Shown: positions 61,560 through 64,000 of the stretch, piece after piece
How the letters are laid out: each line of letters begins with the position of its first letter
Position numbering within the stretch: position 1 is the first letter of the stretch
From: an uncultured bacterium
GTDB lineage: Bacteria; Desulfobacterota; Desulfobaccia; Desulfobaccales; 0-14-0-80-60-11
NCBI GenBank assembly: GCA_937943575.1
Contig: CALEAV010000002.1
Location: 1-64,000, forward strand
Length of the DNA: 64,000 nt
Reading direction: 5' to 3'
The notes under the pieces: model-generated
Database searches by the model: none
The model's input: only the letters and a program-made list of their open reading frames with translations
What the model was told of the DNA's origin: nothing
Position numbers and translations under genes: made by a program

Positions 61560-62630
61560 ATGATGACTTTCGTGCCCCCTTTGGCGGCCACCGGCATCGG
61601 CTCGGTGCCCTTTACTGACCCGGAGGCCACCGCCGCCCTGATTCTGGAGCATCTCCCGGAGGTGCCCTTCTGGCCCCAGATGGTGCGCCGGGGCTATGCC
61701 GAGGACATGGTCCCCCAGGGGGCCCGGGGCCTCCCCGGGTTGGTGGCGGACCCCGACGCCCGGCAGGTGCGCCTGGACCCCGGCGTCTCCCGGGAGATGG
61801 CCCTGGCGGAATTCTACGAACTGGTCTGGCAGGACACCCTGGAGCCCTTTGCCCTGGCGCCGGAGGAGGCCGCCGGCTTTTATGCCCTCTGCCGGGGGGT
61901 GGCGGCATTGCCCTCCCCGCCCCGGGGGCTCAAAGGCCAGGTGGTGGGGCCGGTGACCTTTGCCGGCATGGTGAAGGACGAGCAGGACAAGCCCATCCTG
62001 TATGATGCCGAATTCACCCAGGCGGTGGCCCTGGGGCTGGCGAAAAAGGCCGCCTGGCAGGCAAAGCACTTTCGCTCCCTGGGGGCCGAAGCGGTGGTCT
62101 TTTTTGATGAGCCCATCCTCACCGGCTTCGGCTCGGCCTTCTTCCCGGTGTCCCGGGAGGAGGTGGCCCGCCTCCTCAGCGACACCCTGGAGGCCACCCG
62201 GCAGTCCGGGCCGGCGCTGTTGGGGGTGCATTGCTGTGGCAACACCGACTGGTCCCTGATCCTTGCCCTGCCCTTCGACATTGTCAGCTTCGACGCTTAC
62301 GGGTATTTCGACAGCCTGGCGCTGTATGACAAGGCCCTGCGCCAGTTTCTGGAGCGGGGCGGCTGGCTGGCCTGGGGGGCGGTGCCCACCGGCGAGGAGC
62401 TGGCCCGGGAGAACGCCGCCGGCCTCTGGGAGCGTTTCACCGGGCAGGTTAAGCGGCTGGCGGACCTGGGCCTGGAACCGGCCCGGGTTCTCTCCCAGGC
62501 CCTGGTGACGCCGTCGTGCGGCCTGGGGTATCTCAGCCCGGAGGCGGCGGTCACCGCCCTGGATTATCTGAAGGAGCTGAGCACACGGGCCCGGGAGTGG
62601 CACGCCTCCCTGGAGCGGGCCGGGGCCTGA
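61560..62630 (+). CDS. Core-MetE-type methionine synthase (cobalamin-independent fold, no N-terminal domain)
   Basis: 356 aa, about half of MetE. TIM-barrel of the UroD/MetE superfamily with zinc ligands H224-x-C226 (VHCCGN) and C320 (TPSCGLG), plus E184 (FFDEP) as a likely Glu ligand or base. N-terminal GIGSVPF and the QVVGPVTFAGM strand fit core MetE enzymes such as the methanogen-type and anaerobe-type homologues that use corrinoid proteins rather than folate as methyl donor. AGGAGG is 5-8 nt before two tandem ATG codons. A TATAAT at 61488-61493 may be its -10. Confidence 0.8.
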   Translation: MMTFVPPLAATGIGSVPFTDPEATAALILEHLPEVPFWPQMVRRGYAEDMVPQGARGLPGLVADPDARQVRLDPGVSREMALAEFYELVWQDTLEPFALAPEEAAGFYALCRGVAALPSPPRGLKGQVVGPVTFAGMVKDEQDKPILYDAEFTQAVALGLAKKAAWQAKHFRSLGAEAVVFFDEPILTGFGSAFFPVSREEVARLLSDTLEATRQSGPALLGVHCCGNTDWSLILALPFDIVSFDAYGYFDSLALYDKALRQFLERGGWLAWGAVPTGEELARENAAGLWERFTGQVKRLADLGLEPARVLSQALVTPSCGLGYLSPEAAVTALDYLKELSTRAREWHASLERAGA

Positions 62631-62759
62631 GCCCCACACCCCCGACATGCCGTCAGGCGGAGATCCGGAAGCCTGGCGGGGCGGCAGGGGGCGGCGTGCA
62701 TTTGGGAGGGCGGAGGCAAATCCAAGCCGGGGACGGACTTCAGGCACCGGGAGGGTCGG

Positions 62760-63173
62760 ATGAAGGTGCGGGACATCATGGTGAAGGAAGTGGCCACCCT
62801 CGACGTCAACGATGAGCTGAGCCTGGCCAACGACATCATGCGCCTGGGGCGCATCCGCCACCTCCCGGTGGTGGACGGCGCCCGCCTGGTGGGCATCATC
62901 TCGGAGAGGGACCTGTTCCGCTCCTCCCTGGCCCAGGCCCTGGGCTATGAGACCAAGGCCACCCGGGAGCTCATGAAGAGCCTGCGCATCAAGGACGTCA
63001 TGGTCAGCCGGGTCATCACTGTGAGCCCCGATACGGACCTGAAGACCGCGGTGAAGATGATGGTGGACCATAAGATCGGCTGCCTGCCGGTGGTGGAAGG
63101 GGACCGCCTCATCGGGCTGGTGACGGAGACGGACATCCTCCTGCAATACTGCAAGGAGCTGGGGGGCTGCTAA
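62760..63173 (+). CDS. CBS-domain pair protein
   Basis: 137 aa, two CBS motifs back to back (VRDIMVKEVATLDVNDELSLANDIMRLGRIRHLPVVDGARLVGIISERDL and KDVMVSRVITVSPDTDLKTAVKMMVDHKIGCLPVVEGDRLIGLVTETDIL). Ligand-sensing module, stand-alone. GGGAGGG upstream. The region encoding the last ten residues is partially duplicated in the following intergenic sequence. Confidence 0.88.
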   Translation: MKVRDIMVKEVATLDVNDELSLANDIMRLGRIRHLPVVDGARLVGIISERDLFRSSLAQALGYETKATRELMKSLRIKDVMVSRVITVSPDTDLKTAVKMMVDHKIGCLPVVEGDRLIGLVTETDILLQYCKELGGC

Positions 63174-63819
63174 ACCGGAGGCGGCGGCGGGGCCGTTGGC
63201 GGTCCGGCAATACTGCCAGGAGCCGGGGGCTGCCTCACCGGCCGGGGCGGCATCCTCCTTCCGGCGCCCGTCGCTTTCGCCCCCCGGCGACGGTCATGGG
63301 CCGGTGATCCTCTTCCCCTCCCGGCGCCCGTCGCTGCGGCCCCTCCCCCGAGGCCCCCGTGGCGCTCGACGCCCTGCCGGTGGCTGAGCCGACGCGCGGG
63401 GATCGCTTCGGCCCGCCACCCCGGTGGCCTCAGAGCCCCTGGGGCATCAAACTTCCCTCCCTTTCCGCCCCGGAGTGCCTGGACCGGCGGCCGGCCGGGC
63501 TTCCCGGCGTATCAGCGGCGGCCCCGGCCACGCCAGCCCCCCGGGGTGCCCGGGCAGCCGCCGTCTCGGAGTCCTTCCTCTCCCGCCAGCGCTTTCCCCT
63601 CTTTGCCCCCTCCCCTTCCTCCCCCCTACGTCCTGGAGGAGGAACCCGTCCTGCCCCACCAGTGCCCTCCTCTCTTTATTCCTTCCCCTCCGCCGGCGCC
63701 TTTCCCCCTTAGCCCGTCCTGCCCTCCTGCACAGCTTGACAAAATCGACGCAAATCAGTCCCTTCCCCCGTTCGCCAGTCCCGCCGCCCGTCCGTCCCGG
63801 GTCCCGGCGGGACTCCCGG
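63174..63819. other. Intergenic region with local duplication
   Basis: About 650 nt, GC-rich. 63205-63235 repeats, with a few changes, the end of the CBS gene (CAATACTGC-AGGAGC-GGGGGCTGC, 63145-63170). The decamer CGGCGCCCGTCGCT occurs twice (about 63263 and 63320). No convincing gene. Confidence 0.35.
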
Positions 63820-64000
63820 TCAGTTCAGGGACAGAAGCTCAATGAATTTCTTCAGCACCTGGGGGTCATAGGCCGGCCCCTGCTTCCCCCGCTGCTCCCG
63901 CAGGGCATTGAGGGCGGCAAAAGGAGTCAGCCGGGGGCGGTAGGGGCGGAAAAGGGTCATGCCGTCATAGGCCTCCAGGAGGCTGAGATAACGGGTTAAG
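63820..64000 (-). CDS. HD-GYP-type protein, C-terminal part (gene enters from the right)
   Basis: Minus-strand frame open from the right edge to TGA at 63822-63820. The 60 residues end a typical HD-GYP domain: LEAYDGMTLFRPYRPRLTPFAALNALREQ with the DxxTxxRPYR element, then AYDPQVLKKFIELLS. HD-GYP domains hydrolyse cyclic-di-GMP. N-terminal domains are outside the window. Confidence 0.7.
   Translation of the reverse strand, partial: LTRYLSLLEAYDGMTLFRPYRPRLTPFAALNALREQRGKQGPAYDPQVLKKFIELLSLN

Noticed and set aside
63263-63335. CRISPR-like repeats in the terminal spacer
   Set aside because: Only two copies of a 14-mer with irregular spacing and no spacer-repeat periodicity; no cas gene is near.

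Overview
The window is a 64 kb stretch of a GC-rich bacterial chromosome (roughly two-thirds G+C by eye, long open antisense frames everywhere). It is densely packed with ordinary housekeeping, envelope and signalling genes. There are no rRNA or tRNA genes, no insertion sequences, no prophage and no CRISPR array that I can see. Gene content points to an anaerobic deltaproteobacterium-like organism (Desulfobacterota sensu lato): a periplasmic CbiK-type chelatase, a core-MetE methionine synthase, SLC13 and ArsB/NhaD-type anion permeases, dCache/PAS kinases and in particular two selenoproteins. The lineage call is inference; no marker gene that would settle it is present.

Layout. 0-8.2 kb (minus strand): a PatZ/ADP-forming acyl-CoA synthetase-like gene, a small gene, a membrane protein, then a tightly coupled pterin-type cluster (PTPS homologue, GT4, methyltransferase, HAD) and the 5' part of icd. 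8.4-11.6 kb: DUF599 membrane protein, transketolase and rpiB. 11.6-14.6 kb: YkgJ-type cysteine-cluster protein divergent from selD, which carries an in-frame UGA (Sec) with a SECIS-like hairpin, then small orphan genes. 14.9-17.6 kb: an unlinked KdpD/KdpE-like two-component pair. 17.9-23.7 kb: two tandem paralogous ArsB/NhaD-family permeases, a DASS permease and a CBS protein. 24.1-30.1 kb: dCache-PAS histidine kinase, receiver, carbonic anhydrase and an unusual PEP-synthase-like protein. 30.3-31.7 kb: promoter, cobalamin riboswitch, intrinsic terminator, periplasmic cbiK and a small partner gene. 32-35.8 kb: PHP-GT4 fusion, phosphatidylserine decarboxylase and methyltransferase. 36-41.9 kb: tripartite RND efflux system. 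41.9-46.7 kb: a promoter and multi-hairpin leader ending in a terminator at the start codon of a methyltransferase-TonB receptor-SBP operon. 46.9-53.8 kb: Hsp20, Lon, rubredoxin-like peptide, AcpS, NDUFA9-like reductase, GGCT-like, cupin and CrtC-like genes. 53.9-55.4 kb: HasA/NodC-like GT2 behind a sigma-54 site. 55.6-58.9 kb: an operon of a cNMP-rhodanese-MauE fusion, a lipoprotein, an AMIN protein and a selenocysteine glutaredoxin-like protein. 59-64 kb: 3D-domain protein, EF-P, FtsB-like, core-MetE, a CBS pair and the 3' end of an HD-GYP gene.

Themes. Selenium: SelD makes selenophosphate and is itself a selenoprotein, and the UXX-type glutaredoxin-like protein is a consumer, so selA/selB/selC must lie elsewhere. 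Cobalamin: CbiK is under riboswitch attenuation. Both Sec genes look like a short ORF broken by a stop, and would be mis-annotated by standard callers. Translational coupling (ATGA or TGATG overlaps) defines most operons. A structured GC-rich repeat occurs in at least two intergenic spaces, one of them the selD leader.
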